Assembly: GCF_023631325.1 (NCBI RefSeq)
Contig: NZ_JALQDG010000003.1
Coordinates: 682,001-746,000, forward strand
Direction: 5' to 3'
Length of the DNA stretch: 64,000 bases
DNA from: Caballeronia sp. INDeC2
GTDB lineage: Bacteria; Pseudomonadota; Gammaproteobacteria; Burkholderiales; Burkholderiaceae
The position numbers were made by a program, and so were the translations under genes. The notes under the pieces were generated by a model that was given only the letters and a program-made list of their open reading frames with translations, did no database searches and was not told where the DNA came from. Numbering within the stretch: position 1 is the first letter of the stretch; each line of letters starts with the position of its first letter. Positions 1 through 8,926 of the stretch are shown in pieces.

Positions 1-474
1 CACGGCGAAGCCGGAAAGCCCCGCGCTCGCAGGCATCCGCATGAAGCCCACATCGAGCTTGTTCGCGAGAATGCGGCGCGTCTGCTCGTGCGACGACAGA
101 TCGTGCAGCGTGATGCTCACGCCCGGATTGAGCGCGCCGAATTCGGCGATCAGCTTCGGCACGTGCGTGAGCGTCGACAGGCACAAGCCGACGCGCAGAA
201 ACCCGCGTGCGCCGCTCGCGGCTTCGCGGGCGCGCACGAGCACGGCGTCGGCGTCGCGCACGAGCGATTGCGCATCGGCGATGAAGCCCGCGCCGAACGC
301 CGTCAGATCCGCGCCGTGACGTCCGCGCTCGAAGAGACGCGCGCCGAGGCTCGCTTCTAGCGCGGCGATCTGCTTGCTGAGCGCGGGCTGGCTGAGGTGC
401 AGCGCGTCGGCTGCGCGGCCGAAATGGCGCAAGTCCGCGATGGTGAGGAAGGCGCGCAGGAGTTTCAGTTCCAT
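1..474 (-). CDS. LysR-type transcriptional regulator, N-terminal part (cut by window edge)
   Basis: These are the first 158 codons of a LysR-type regulator; the rest lies left of the window. The winged helix-turn-helix is clear in about the first 60 residues (A-D-A-L-H-L-S-Q-P-A-L-S-K-Q-I, then L-E-x-S-L-G-A-R-L-F-E-R), followed by the beginning of the effector-binding domain (F-L-R-V-G-L). The ATG at 474 begins M-E-L-K-L-L-R-A-F, typical of the family. It faces the nitrilase-fold gene at 583 across a short promoter region that contains a LysR-style dyad, so it probably controls that gene and the amidohydrolase behind it. The effector is unknown. Confidence 0.93.
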   Translation of the reverse strand, partial: MELKLLRAFLTIADLRHFGRAADALHLSQPALSKQIAALEASLGARLFERGRHGADLTAFGAGFIADAQSLVRDADAVLVRAREAASGARGFLRVGLCLSTLTHVPKLIAEFGALNPGVSITLHDLSSHEQTRRILANKLDVGFMRMPASAGLSGFAV

Positions 475-480
475 CGGATG

Positions 481-503
481 TTCGATTCCATTTGGCGATC
501 GAA
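481..503. promoter_or_regulatory. Candidate LysR operator, TTCGAT-N11-ATCGAA
   Basis: A perfect six-base inverted repeat, TTCGAT and ATCGAA, is separated by 11 bases. It begins seven bases upstream of the divergent LysR start. This agrees with the T-N11-A shape of LysR-family sites. Function is inferred from shape and position only. Confidence 0.5.
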
Positions 504-582
504 TCGATCGAAACATTCATTTTACTTATCGATGGGCGAGCGGTTCAATGAGGCCATCTACTCGTTTGTTCGGGAGCCTCGC

Positions 583-1431
583 TTGAATGCCGCTTCGTTT
601 CGCATCGCCGTGACCGTGCTCGATTCGCAACATGCCGATGCCGCGCGCCATTGTGCGCCGATTGCCGGCAAGCTCGCCGAGGCCGCATGTCAGGACGTAC
701 AGCTGGTGGTGTTTCCACAACTGAGCATCCGCGCGGCGGACGACCTGTCGCGTGCCGAATCGTTCGATGGCCCTTCGATCCGCGCGATCGCCGCCGCCGT
801 GGACGATACCGGCGTCGCGGCGGGCGTCGGCTGGATCGAGCGCACCGAAGACAAACGCCTCTACGACAGCTACGCGATTCTCTTCCCGGGCGGCGCGCGC
901 GTGCGTCATCGCAAGCTGCATGCGTCGCATCGTGGATTGCAAAGCGGCGAGCGCTTCACCGTGTTCGATTCGCCGTTCGGCGCACGCATCGGCATTCTGA
1001 TCGGCGATGACAACGACGTCGTCGAGAACGTGCGAATGACGGCGCTCATGGGCGCGACGCTGCTCATCGCACCGATGCGCGATCAACGAACGCAGCGCGC
1101 GACGCTCGCCGCGCGCGCCGCCGACAACGGCATGTACATCGCGTGCAGCCATGCGTCGAGCGACGAGGCGCTGATCGCTGGGCCGGACGGCCGTATGCTC
1201 GCCCGTCGTGCATCGGCGAATAGCGGGCTCATCGTCGCGGACGTGCAGCCGTCGTTGGCCGCGACGAGCGCCGGTCGCCGGGCGCTGTCCGCGCGCCGTC
1301 CCGAACTCTACGAACCGCTCGCGCGGCAGGGCATTGCCTATCCGCTCACGATCGAACCGGAACGCGCCACGCCGCGCGGTTCGCTGCCGCTTAGTTTCGC
1401 CGTGGTCGGACGCCATCGCGTCATGCGCTGA
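583..1431 (+). CDS. Nitrilase/carbon-nitrogen hydrolase-fold protein lacking the catalytic Glu and Cys
   Basis: The protein of 282 residues has the sequence signature of the nitrilase superfamily: V-V-F-P-x-L-S near residue 45, R-H-R-K-L-H near 110, and F-G-A-R-I-G-I-L-I near 135. Active members use a Glu-Lys-Cys triad. Here Lys111 is kept, but the Glu position in F-P-E is Gln46 and the Cys position in L-I-C-Y-D is Gly141 (L-I-G-D-D). Hydrolase activity is therefore unlikely; a structural or ligand-binding role is possible. I chose the TTG at 583 because GGGAG lies six bases upstream. An in-frame ATG at 532 is the alternative. It is followed by the amidohydrolase gene 81 bases downstream and is divergent from the LysR gene. 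Confidence 0.85.
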   Translation: MNAASFRIAVTVLDSQHADAARHCAPIAGKLAEAACQDVQLVVFPQLSIRAADDLSRAESFDGPSIRAIAAAVDDTGVAAGVGWIERTEDKRLYDSYAILFPGGARVRHRKLHASHRGLQSGERFTVFDSPFGARIGILIGDDNDVVENVRMTALMGATLLIAPMRDQRTQRATLAARAADNGMYIACSHASSDEALIAGPDGRMLARRASANSGLIVADVQPSLAATSAGRRALSARRPELYEPLARQGIAYPLTIEPERATPRGSLPLSFAVVGRHRVMR

Positions 1432-1512
1432 ATCGAACGCCGCACGGCTTTTCTGTCCCGATACAATCGAGCAAATACAGCGGACGAACAGCCTGCCACG
1501 GAGGTTTCGCAC

Positions 1513-2790
1513 ATGGACTTGATCATTCGCCGCGCGTCGCTCGCGGATTCGCGCGGGCTTGTCGATATCGGCATGGAAATGGGGCGCATCGCCGCGATCG
1601 AGCCGCATCTGGCCGCCACCGCACGCGAGGAAATCGATGCGAACGGCGCGCTCGTCACCGCGCCTTTCGTCGATGCGCACTTTCACATGGACGCGACGCT
1701 TTCCTATGGTTTGCCGCGCGTGAATGCGTCGGGCACGCTGCTCGAGGGCATTGCGCTGTGGGGCGAGCTGAAGCCCGAGCTCACGCAGGAAGCGCTCGTC
1801 GAGCGCGCGTTGCAGTATTGCGACTGGGCCGTGGCGCGCGGGCTGCTCGCGATCCGTTCTCACGTCGATGTCTGCGATCCGCGCCTGCTGGCCGTGGAGG
1901 CGCTTGTCGAAGTCAAACGCCGCGTGAAGCCGTATCTCGATCTGCAACTCGTCGCGTTTCCGCAAGACGGCGTGTTGCGCAGCGCGGGCGCGTTCGACAA
2001 CCTGAAGCGCGCGATCGCGATGGGCGTCGATGTGGTCGGCGGCATTCCGCACTTCGAGCGCACGATGGCCGACGGCGCGGCGTCGGTGAAACTTCTCTGC
2101 GAATACGCGGCGGAGCAGGGCTTGCGGGTCGATATGCACTGCGACGAATCCGACGATCCGATGTCGCGCCACATCGAAACGCTCGCGGCGCAAACGCATC
2201 GTCTCGGACTGCACGGCCGCGTGACCGGCTCGCATCTCACGTCGATGCATTCGATGGACAACTACTACGTCAGCAAGCTCATTCCGCTGATGCGTGAAGC
2301 GGGCGTCGCGGCAATCGCGAATCCGCTCATCAACATCACGCTGCAAGGGCGTTCGGATACTTACCCGAAGCGGCGTGGCATGACGCGCGTGCCGGAACTG
2401 ATGGCGGCCGGCATCACGGTCGCGTTCGGCCACGATTGCGTGATGGACCCGTGGTACAGCCTCGGCTCCGGCGACATGCTCGAAGTCGCGCACATGGGTC
2501 TGCACGTCGCGCAGATGACCGGCGTCGATGCGATGCGCGCGTGCTTCGATGCGGTGACGAAGCATCCGGCGCGCATTCTCGGGCTGGAAGGCTATGGCAT
2601 CGAAGTGGGCTGCAACGCGGATTGCGTCGTGCTCGATGCGCGCGATCCTATCGAAGCGATTCGGCTGCGCGCGGCGCGCACGGCCGTCGTGCGACGCGGC
2701 AAGGTGGTCAGCCGAAGCCCCGCCGTTCGCGCGACGCTGGCGCTGGAAGGGCGGCCATCGGAGATCGATTTCAGGATCGACAGGCGATAA
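1513..2790 (+). CDS. Amidohydrolase of the cytosine deaminase (CodA) family
   Basis: This 425-residue protein matches the CodA branch of the amidohydrolase superfamily, metal-dependent deaminases of cytosine-like ring amines. Visible metal and catalytic residues are H56-x-H58 (D-A-H-F-H-M-D), H209 and E212 in H-C-D-E, H241 in G-S-H-L-T-S-M-H-S, and D308 in F-G-H-D-C-V-M-D-P-W. In E. coli CodA the residue after the metal Asp is a second Asp that touches the substrate; here it is Cys309, so the substrate may not be cytosine. A strong ribosome site (GGAGG, eight bases from ATG) supports the start. It probably forms a unit with the upstream nitrilase-fold gene. Confidence 0.88.
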   Translation: MDLIIRRASLADSRGLVDIGMEMGRIAAIEPHLAATAREEIDANGALVTAPFVDAHFHMDATLSYGLPRVNASGTLLEGIALWGELKPELTQEALVERALQYCDWAVARGLLAIRSHVDVCDPRLLAVEALVEVKRRVKPYLDLQLVAFPQDGVLRSAGAFDNLKRAIAMGVDVVGGIPHFERTMADGAASVKLLCEYAAEQGLRVDMHCDESDDPMSRHIETLAAQTHRLGLHGRVTGSHLTSMHSMDNYYVSKLIPLMREAGVAAIANPLINITLQGRSDTYPKRRGMTRVPELMAAGITVAFGHDCVMDPWYSLGSGDMLEVAHMGLHVAQMTGVDAMRACFDAVTKHPARILGLEGYGIEVGCNADCVVLDARDPIEAIRLRAARTAVVRRGKVVSRSPAVRATLALEGRPSEIDFRIDRR

Positions 2791-2826
2791 AAAACCCGGT
2801 CCCTTGCCTGCGGACCGGGTTTTTTT
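2789..2826. terminator. Bidirectional rho-independent terminator
   Basis: ACCCGGTCC pairs with GGACCGGGT around a nine-base loop. It has a T run on the right and an A run on the left, so it can end both the amidohydrolase transcript and the converging M3 peptidase transcript. Confidence 0.9.
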
Positions 2827-2838
2827 CGGCGGCTAAGA

Positions 2839-4950
2839 TCAGTGTGCCGCTTGGCCCGACATGCCGTTATGACGCAGCAATGCGTCGATGTCCGGTTCGC
2901 GTCCGCGGAACGCCTTGAACGAATCCATCGCCGGGCGGCTGCCGCCGACTTCGAGAATCTCGCGGCGATAGCGCGTGCCCGTGGTCGCGTCGAGCACCGA
3001 GCCGTTGCCGGCCTTCGCGGCTTCCTCGAACGCGGCGTACGCATCCGCCGACAGCACTTCGGCCCACTTGTAGCTGTAGTAGCCCGCCGCGTAGCCGCCC
3101 GCGAAGATATGGCTGAACGTGTTCGGCCAGCGCGAGAACGGCGCTTGCGGAATCACATGGAACTTCTCGTTGATCGCGCGCGCGAGATCGTTCACGTTCT
3201 GCGTCGCGTTCGCGGGATCGTAGGACGTGTGCAGCACCATGTCGAACATCGAGAAGACGATCTGGCGCAGCGTGCCGAGACCGCTCTGGAAGTTCTTCGC
3301 GGCGAGCATCTTGTCGAACAGTTCGCGCGGCAGCGGCGCGCCGGTTTCGACATGCGCGGACATGTCGGTCAACACGTCCCACTCCCAGCAGAAGTTCTCC
3401 ATGAACTGCGACGGCAGTTCGACCGCATCCCATTCGACGCCGTTGATGCCCGATACGCCCAGCTCGTCGATGCGCGTCAGCATGTGATGCAGACCGTGCC
3501 CGAACTCGTGGAACAGGGTGATGACTTCATCGTGCGTGAAGCAGGCGGGCTTGCCGCCGACCGGCGCCGAGAAATTGCACGTGAGATAGGCGACCGGCGT
3601 CTGCACGCCGCCCTGTGTGCGCTTGTGGCGCGAGCGGGCGTCGTCCATCCACGCGCCGCCGCGCTTGCCTTCGCGCGCGTAGAGGTCGAGATAGAACTGC
3701 GCGACGAGCGTGCCGTCCTTGTTCTCGACGCGGAAGAAGCGCACGTCGGGGTTCCATACGGCGGCTTCGTCGCGGCGGATCGACACGTTGAAAAGCGTTT
3801 CGGTGACCTTGAAAAGGCCCTTCAGCACGGCTTCCTGCGGGAAGTATTGCTTCACTTCGTTCTCGGAGAACGAGTAGCGCTTCTGGCGCAGCTTCTCGGC
3901 CGCATACGCGATATCCCACGGCTGAAGCTCGGGCATGCCGAGCTCGGTCGCGGCGAACGCGCGCAGTTCCATCCAGTCGTTTTCGGCATACGGGCGGGCG
4001 CGCTTGGCGAGATCCTCGAGGAACGCGATCACTTGCGCGGGCGATTCGGCCATCTTCGGCGCGAGCGATACTTCCGCGAAGTTCTGATAGCCGAGCGTCT
4101 TCGCTTCTTCCTCGCGCAGCTTCAGATTCTCGACGACATTGGCCGTGTTGTCCCATTCGGCCTTGCCGTCGCCGTAGGTTGGGCCCAGCTCCGACGCGCG
4201 CGTGACATACGCGCGATACATCGCTTCGCGCATCGGCCGATGTTCGGCATATTGCAGCACCGGGAAATACGACGGGAAGTGCAGCGTGAATTTCCAGCCG
4301 GCTTTGCCATCACGTTGAGCGGCTTCGCGGGCCGCTTCGATCACGTCGTCGGGCAGGCCGGCGAGGTCGCGTTCCTGCGTGACGATGTACGCGTACGCGT
4401 TGGTCGAATCGAGTACGTGATCGGAGAATGCCTTCGAAAGCGCCGCCTGTTCTTCCTGCAACTGCGCGAAACGCGGCTTGCGGTCTTCGGGCAATTCAGC
4501 GCCCGACAGACGGAAATCGCGCAGCGAGTTTTCCAGAATCTTTTTGCGCTCGGCCGATAAACCCGCGAATTCCGGACCGGCGGCGATCGCCTTGTACTTC
4601 TCATACAGCGCCAGATTCTGCCCGACGCTCGCGGAAAATTCGGTGACGCGCGGCAGGTTTTCGGCGTGCGCGGCGCGCAGTTCGGGCGTATCGGCAACGG
4701 CGTTCAGATGGCCGATGACGCCCCACGCGCGCGACAATTTTTCCGATTCCTGCTCGACCGCCTCGACGACGTCCTTCCAGGTCGCCGGCGTGTCCGGCGC
4801 GCTCGCGCGGTCGACGGCGGCTTTCGCGTCGGCGAGCAGCACGTCGAGCGCGGGCGTGACGTGCGCGGGCTGAATCTCGCCGAAACGCGGAAGATCGGAA
4901 AAATCGAGCAGCGGATTGGCCGCTGCCGGGGTGGACGTGGTGTCGCTCAT
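2839..4950 (-). CDS. prlC: M3-family metallopeptidase, oligopeptidase A
   Basis: This cytoplasmic zinc oligopeptidase of 703 residues degrades short peptides, including cleaved signal peptides. The M3 zinc motif H-E-F-G-H lies near residue 480 within I-T-L-F-H-E-F-G-H-G-L-H-H-M-L. The length matches E. coli oligopeptidase A. The frame is open further upstream, but the ATG at 4950 has GGGAGA just before it and begins the usual N-terminus (N-P-L-L-D-F near residue 12). It lies 150 bases downstream of folD on the same strand, so the two may be co-transcribed. Confidence 0.95.
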   Translation of the reverse strand: MSDTTSTPAAANPLLDFSDLPRFGEIQPAHVTPALDVLLADAKAAVDRASAPDTPATWKDVVEAVEQESEKLSRAWGVIGHLNAVADTPELRAAHAENLPRVTEFSASVGQNLALYEKYKAIAAGPEFAGLSAERKKILENSLRDFRLSGAELPEDRKPRFAQLQEEQAALSKAFSDHVLDSTNAYAYIVTQERDLAGLPDDVIEAAREAAQRDGKAGWKFTLHFPSYFPVLQYAEHRPMREAMYRAYVTRASELGPTYGDGKAEWDNTANVVENLKLREEEAKTLGYQNFAEVSLAPKMAESPAQVIAFLEDLAKRARPYAENDWMELRAFAATELGMPELQPWDIAYAAEKLRQKRYSFSENEVKQYFPQEAVLKGLFKVTETLFNVSIRRDEAAVWNPDVRFFRVENKDGTLVAQFYLDLYAREGKRGGAWMDDARSRHKRTQGGVQTPVAYLTCNFSAPVGGKPACFTHDEVITLFHEFGHGLHHMLTRIDELGVSGINGVEWDAVELPSQFMENFCWEWDVLTDMSAHVETGAPLPRELFDKMLAAKNFQSGLGTLRQIVFSMFDMVLHTSYDPANATQNVNDLARAINEKFHVIPQAPFSRWPNTFSHIFAGGYAAGYYSYKWAEVLSADAYAAFEEAAKAGNGSVLDATTGTRYRREILEVGGSRPAMDSFKAFRGREPDIDALLRHNGMSGQAAH

Positions 4951-5103
4951 GACTCTCCCGTTCTGTGTTGGATGAAGCCTGGGCGGGGATGGGTGCGAAT
5001 ACCGGCACCCCGCGCCGGCTCTCTCCGAGATTATTGGGGCGGGCGGGGCAAATTCCAATCGATTGTTTTTAAGGGGCCGATTAATGCCGCCCCGCGCCGA
5101 TGT

Positions 5104-5958
5104 TCACGCCTGCGCGGCGCGCTCGGCCGCTTCGATCGTATTGACCAGCAGCATGGTGATGGTCATCGGGCCGACGCCGCCCGGCACCGGCGTGATGAAC
5201 CCGGCCACTTCTCTAACGCCCGCGAAATCGACGTCGCCGCACAGCTTGCCTTCGTCGTTGCGATTCATGCCGACGTCGATCACGGTTGCGCCCGGCTTCA
5301 CCATGTCGGCGGTCAGAATGTTGCGGCGTCCGACCGCGGCGACGATCACATCGGCATCGCGCGTGTGCTTCGCGAGGTCGCGCGTCTTGCTGTGGCAGAT
5401 GGTGACGGTCGCTCCGGCTTCGAGCAAGAGAAGCGCCATTGGCTTGCCGACGATGTTCGAGCGGCCGATCACCACCGCGTTCGCGCCTGTCAGGTCGATG
5501 TCGTGCGCCTCGAACATCTTCATTACGCCATAGGGCGTGCACGGACGAAAGAGCGGCTTGCCGGTCATGAGCGCGCCCGCATTGGCGACGTGAAAGCCGT
5601 CGACGTCCTTCTCCGGCGCGATGGCCTCGATGACCTTGTGGCTATCGATGTGCGCGGGCAGGGGCAACTGCACGAGAATGCCGTGGATCGAAGGATCGGC
5701 GTTGAGCTTCGCGATATGCGCGAGCAACTCGTTTTCGGCGAGCGTCGCGGGGAAGCGGTCCATCACCGAATGCATGCCGTTGTCGTGGCACGCCTTCACC
5801 TTGTTGCGCACGTAGACCTCGCTCGCGGGATTGTCGCCGACGAGCACGACGGCCAGGCCCGGCTTGTGTCCACGGGCGGTGAGGGCGGCGGCGCGCCGGG
5901 CGACGTCGGCGCGGAGGGTCTTGGAAAGGGCGTTGCCGTCGATGAGTTGGGCAGTCAT
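5104..5958 (-). CDS. folD: Bifunctional methylenetetrahydrofolate dehydrogenase/cyclohydrolase
   Basis: FolD (284 residues) interconverts 5,10-methylene-THF and 10-formyl-THF with NADP in one-carbon metabolism. Visible family features are Y-V-R-N-K with the catalytic Lys near residue 53, the V-Q-L-P-L-P substrate loop, G-R-S-N-I-V-G-K-P for NADP binding, and [10 protein letters not shown] near the C-terminus. The length is typical. A perfect minus-strand -10 hexamer lies at 6102-6107, implying a leader of over 130 bases. Confidence 0.97.
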   Translation of the reverse strand: MTAQLIDGNALSKTLRADVARRAAALTARGHKPGLAVVLVGDNPASEVYVRNKVKACHDNGMHSVMDRFPATLAENELLAHIAKLNADPSIHGILVQLPLPAHIDSHKVIEAIAPEKDVDGFHVANAGALMTGKPLFRPCTPYGVMKMFEAHDIDLTGANAVVIGRSNIVGKPMALLLLEAGATVTICHSKTRDLAKHTRDADVIVAAVGRRNILTADMVKPGATVIDVGMNRNDEGKLCGDVDFAGVREVAGFITPVPGGVGPMTITMLLVNTIEAAERAAQA

Positions 5959-6101
5959 GGCGAATCGGATCGAGGATGGGCGAGGGCGCGCGAGGGCGTA
6001 AAGCCGACGCCGCGCCCGCCGCTTTCGGGCGGCGGCGGTGCGCGGCGCTCGCGCATGGTGCTGGGCGCAATGTCGGGAAATACGCCTCTGGGAAGGGCGA
6101 A

Positions 6102-6107
6102 ATTATA
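6102..6107 (-). promoter_or_regulatory. Likely -10 element of the folD promoter (TATAAT)
   Basis: A consensus TATAAT reads on the minus strand 144 bases upstream of the folD start. No good -35 hexamer is seen at the expected distance. The leader between here and the start codon is very GC-rich, with hairpin potential around 6010-6040. Confidence 0.45.
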
Positions 6108-6158
6108 CCGCCGGGCGCTATCGCGCGTTCCGGCCCGCCATTGCCGCCATGCCGCAAC

Positions 6159-7070
6159 TTACGGCGTAACCGCCTTCCACGACGAATCCGGATTGAACGA
6201 CTTGATCGCCGCGGCCGCGCGCGTGGTCGCCGGACCGAGATCCTTCTCGTAGATCTGCCCGTCCTGATTGACGATGAAGGTCATCACGCCGGTCTGGCCG
6301 TAGCGCGCGGGCGTCGCAATCAGGCCGAAGCCTTGTGTCAGCTTGCCGTCCTGCAGATAGCTCTTAGCGCGGCCCTGCGCGTTCGGGCCCTGCGCCGTCA
6401 GGATGCGGTAGTGATAGCCGTAGTAGCCGTCGGCCGCGCTCGGCTTGTTCGGCATCGTCGCGGCGAGCGGGCCGAGCGGGCTGTCCGGCTCGCCCGGCGC
6501 GGTGTCCCAGTAGAGGCCGTCGTGCTTGCCGGGCGTGCTGACGAAGCGATCGGCGTACCGGCCGGCCGTCTTGTGATAGTCGTTCTGCGCGGCGACGTAC
6601 GCGAGCGCGACCTGCATCGCCGAACGCTCGTTGCGGCCTATGCGCCGCGTGAGCACTTCGTCGCGCGCGGCGGGCATGTCGAAGCGCCAGCCGTTCGCGA
6701 CCTTCACAAGCGGAATCGGCAGCGTCCAGCCGCTCGTGCCCGCTTCGATGCGCGCGGCCGGATGGCCGTTGAGCGGTTGCGCATCCTCGACGATGCGATG
6801 CTGCTGCGCCCACGCGCCGAGGTACGCATAGATGTCTTCTTCGCCGATGCTGCCCTCGGGCACGTAGCGCCCGTGGTCCTTGCCGAGGACTTTGGCGAGC
6901 GCGGCCTTGTCGTTGGTCGCGATCGCGTCGGTGAACGCCTGCGCGGCGGCTTCGGCGGTGGGATACACGGCCTGCGCCTGCACGAGCGATGCGCCGAGCG
7001 CGAGCGACGCGGCGACGAGGACGCGGAGAATTGGTTTCTTCGATGCGGCGAATGCTTGGGTAGGGGTCAT
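6159..7070 (-). CDS. DUF2950 family exported protein
   Basis: The product (303 residues) has an N-terminal signal peptide (a basic start, a hydrophobic stretch ending A-L-G-A-S-L-V-Q-A-Q-A near residue 34) and then a DUF2950-type body, with Y-Y-G-Y-H-Y-R-I-L and G-V-M-T-F-I-V-N-Q-D-G-Q-I-Y-E-K-D-L in the last third. The molecular function is not established. The ATG at 7070 has AGGAG six bases upstream. It lies 64 bases downstream of the DUF3300 gene; these two families commonly occur as a pair, so they probably act together in the envelope. Confidence 0.88.
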   Translation of the reverse strand: MTPTQAFAASKKPILRVLVAASLALGASLVQAQAVYPTAEAAAQAFTDAIATNDKAALAKVLGKDHGRYVPEGSIGEEDIYAYLGAWAQQHRIVEDAQPLNGHPAARIEAGTSGWTLPIPLVKVANGWRFDMPAARDEVLTRRIGRNERSAMQVALAYVAAQNDYHKTAGRYADRFVSTPGKHDGLYWDTAPGEPDSPLGPLAATMPNKPSAADGYYGYHYRILTAQGPNAQGRAKSYLQDGKLTQGFGLIATPARYGQTGVMTFIVNQDGQIYEKDLGPATTRAAAAIKSFNPDSSWKAVTP

Positions 7071-7134
7071 CTCGGGCTCCTGAATCTGGCGTGCGCCGCG
7101 GGCGCGGCGCATGTTCGATGAGTCGGATCGATCA

Positions 7135-8544
7135 TCAACGGCGGTGGAAGCCTCCGCCGCCGCCTCGCTGGAACCCGCCGCCGCCGTGCATCCCGCCACC
7201 GCCACCGAACCCGCCGCCCTGACGTTGCACGCCGCCGCCGCCCGCGCCGAGACCGCCGCCCGCACGCTCGATACCGCCGCCCCCGCCGCCCCCGCCGCCC
7301 CCGCCGACGCGGTTGTGCGACTGATTGGCGAACGATTCGCGGCTCGCCTGTCCGCGCTGCATGTCCTGCCGCGCACCGTTGCCATCGCCCGCGCCGCGCA
7401 GCGCGTTATCGCGATTCAGGTTCTGTGAGCGCTGCCGCAGGTCGCCCGTGTTGCGGGCGTTCTCTCCGCCGCCCTGGCGGATGTTCCGCACGCGCTGGCT
7501 CGCCGGCTGGTTGAGGTTTTGCCCAGTGCGCTGCTGCAACGTCTGGGCCGCCTGCGCGCGCGCATCCTCGCGGCCGCGAAACTGGTTGCCGTTCGCGCCG
7601 AGATTCGCGTTGTTGAACGTGTTCTGCCGGTTCGCGACGTTGGTCCGGTTGAACTGCGGATCGTTGCGGTTCCAGCGCACGTTGTTCGTGTTCGAACTGA
7701 TGCGGTTGTTCACATTGATATTGTTGTAGCGGTTCACGTTGACGTTGACATCGCCGCGACCCCAGTTGCAGTTGCCCCACAGCGAATTCACGACCGCGAC
7801 GCCCGCGCCGAACGCGAGACCGCCGACGAACGCCGACGCGATGGCGTATCCCGGAGGCGGCGGCACGTAGACCGGCGGATAGGCCGGATAAGGCCACGTG
7901 CCATACACGACCGTCGGGTTGTAAGTCGGCACATAGACCACTTGCGGATTGGCCGGCTCGATCTGGATCACCGTGGTGCTGGTGGTCGTGCTGCCCGCCG
8001 GCGCCGGCGCGCTCGTGATCTTCTGCTGCTCGTTCGACTTGAGATTGCCGGCGCTCTGCGCCGCGCGCCGCAGACGCTGAACGGAGTCCATCACGTCGCT
8101 CGGTTGCGCGATGAAGGCGTTGCCGAGCTGCGTCACCCAGTCGATCTTGGAGGCCATCGTCGCGAGCGCCTGCGGGAACGCGACGAGCGATTGCACGCTC
8201 GGATCCCACGGCTCGGATTGCACGGCCTTCACCGCGTCGTCGCCCTTGACGTTCGGATTCGCCTTCGACCACCCGGCCGCGTCGGTGATTTGCGATGGAT
8301 ACGTCGACGCCATCAGCACCTGCGCGAGCAATGCGTCGGGGTAGAGCGCGACCGGCGCGGCGAGCGCATCGAGCTGCTGGTTCGTGAGCTTCTGTCCGGT
8401 GCTCGCGGCGCCTGCCGTCTGCGCGTGGACCGGGCCGGACTGCAGCGCCGCGAACGGCAATGCGAGCGCCACGCTCATCGCCATGATGCGCAGCGTGTGC
8501 GAGCGATGCGCGAGGACGGTGTAGGGGTATCGTTTCAAGATCAA
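7135..8544 (-). CDS. DUF3300 family envelope protein with Asn-rich middle and Gly-rich tail
   Basis: The product is 469 residues long. A signal-type hydrophobic segment (near residues 20-42, ending H-A-Q) is followed by the DUF3300 region (L-D-A-L-A-A-P-V-A-L-Y-P-D-A-L-L-A-Q-V-L, P-Q-V-V-Y-V-P-T-Y-N-P), a Pro/Tyr-rich turn region, a hydrophobic segment, an Asn/Arg-rich stretch, and a C-terminal tail of Gly runs with His-Arg-Arg at the end. Gly and Asn runs suggest a surface-exposed or disordered role; function unknown. It is the first gene of a pair with the DUF2950 gene. Confidence 0.88.
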   Translation of the reverse strand: MILKRYPYTVLAHRSHTLRIMAMSVALALPFAALQSGPVHAQTAGAASTGQKLTNQQLDALAAPVALYPDALLAQVLMASTYPSQITDAAGWSKANPNVKGDDAVKAVQSEPWDPSVQSLVAFPQALATMASKIDWVTQLGNAFIAQPSDVMDSVQRLRRAAQSAGNLKSNEQQKITSAPAPAGSTTTSTTVIQIEPANPQVVYVPTYNPTVVYGTWPYPAYPPVYVPPPPGYAIASAFVGGLAFGAGVAVVNSLWGNCNWGRGDVNVNVNRYNNINVNNRISSNTNNVRWNRNDPQFNRTNVANRQNTFNNANLGANGNQFRGREDARAQAAQTLQQRTGQNLNQPASQRVRNIRQGGGENARNTGDLRQRSQNLNRDNALRGAGDGNGARQDMQRGQASRESFANQSHNRVGGGGGGGGGGGIERAGGGLGAGGGGVQRQGGGFGGGGGMHGGGGFQRGGGGGFHRR

Positions 8545-8801
8545 GTCCTCCGGTGCACGACGCTCGTTGCGCGTGTACTGCCGATGCGGCGGGATGCGCT
8601 TGTTGTTTGCCTATAGGCAGCGAACTGATGCGCAGTGCTTGATGAAAGCGAGGGAATCGATGAGGAAGCGTCTTCGTTTCCGAAGGCTTGAGCGTCAAAC
8701 GTTCGACAGTCGAGCAAGGACGTGGCAGCCGTCTCGTCGCGCATGACCGATGTCCGGTAGTGAAGCTCACGCCAACTTACGGGCGCGCCTCGAAGTGTGT
8801 C

Positions 8802-8826
8802 AACGTGATTGAGGAAATATCACGTT
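8802..8826. promoter_or_regulatory. Operator-like dyad AACGTGAT-N9-ATCACGTT
   Basis: Two perfect eight-base inverted arms are separated by nine AT-rich bases, about 260 bases upstream of the DUF3300 start. No regulator can be named from sequence alone. Confidence 0.4.
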
Positions 8827-8897
8827 TCACTCATGCAGACAACGGGGTTTCGGAAGGGGACCGGTGGCGCGGGCCTGGCATCAGGCGCGCCATGAAA

Positions 8898-8926
8898 GCG
8901 CGGCCGGCATGACGATGCCGGCCGCG
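8898..8926 (-). terminator. Terminator hairpin after the FixJ-like gene
   Basis: CGCGGCCGGCAT pairs perfectly with ATGCCGGCCGCG around a four-base loop, 20 bases past the stop codon. The T tract on the minus strand is short, so termination may be partial. Confidence 0.6.

Noticed and set aside
526..2565. A 679-codon open frame on the minus strand opposite the nitrilase-fold and amidohydrolase genes
   Set aside because: It is a GC-rich shadow of the real genes, Arg/His-rich, with no domain. Similar shadows at 12376-14181 and 16891-18849 were also left out.
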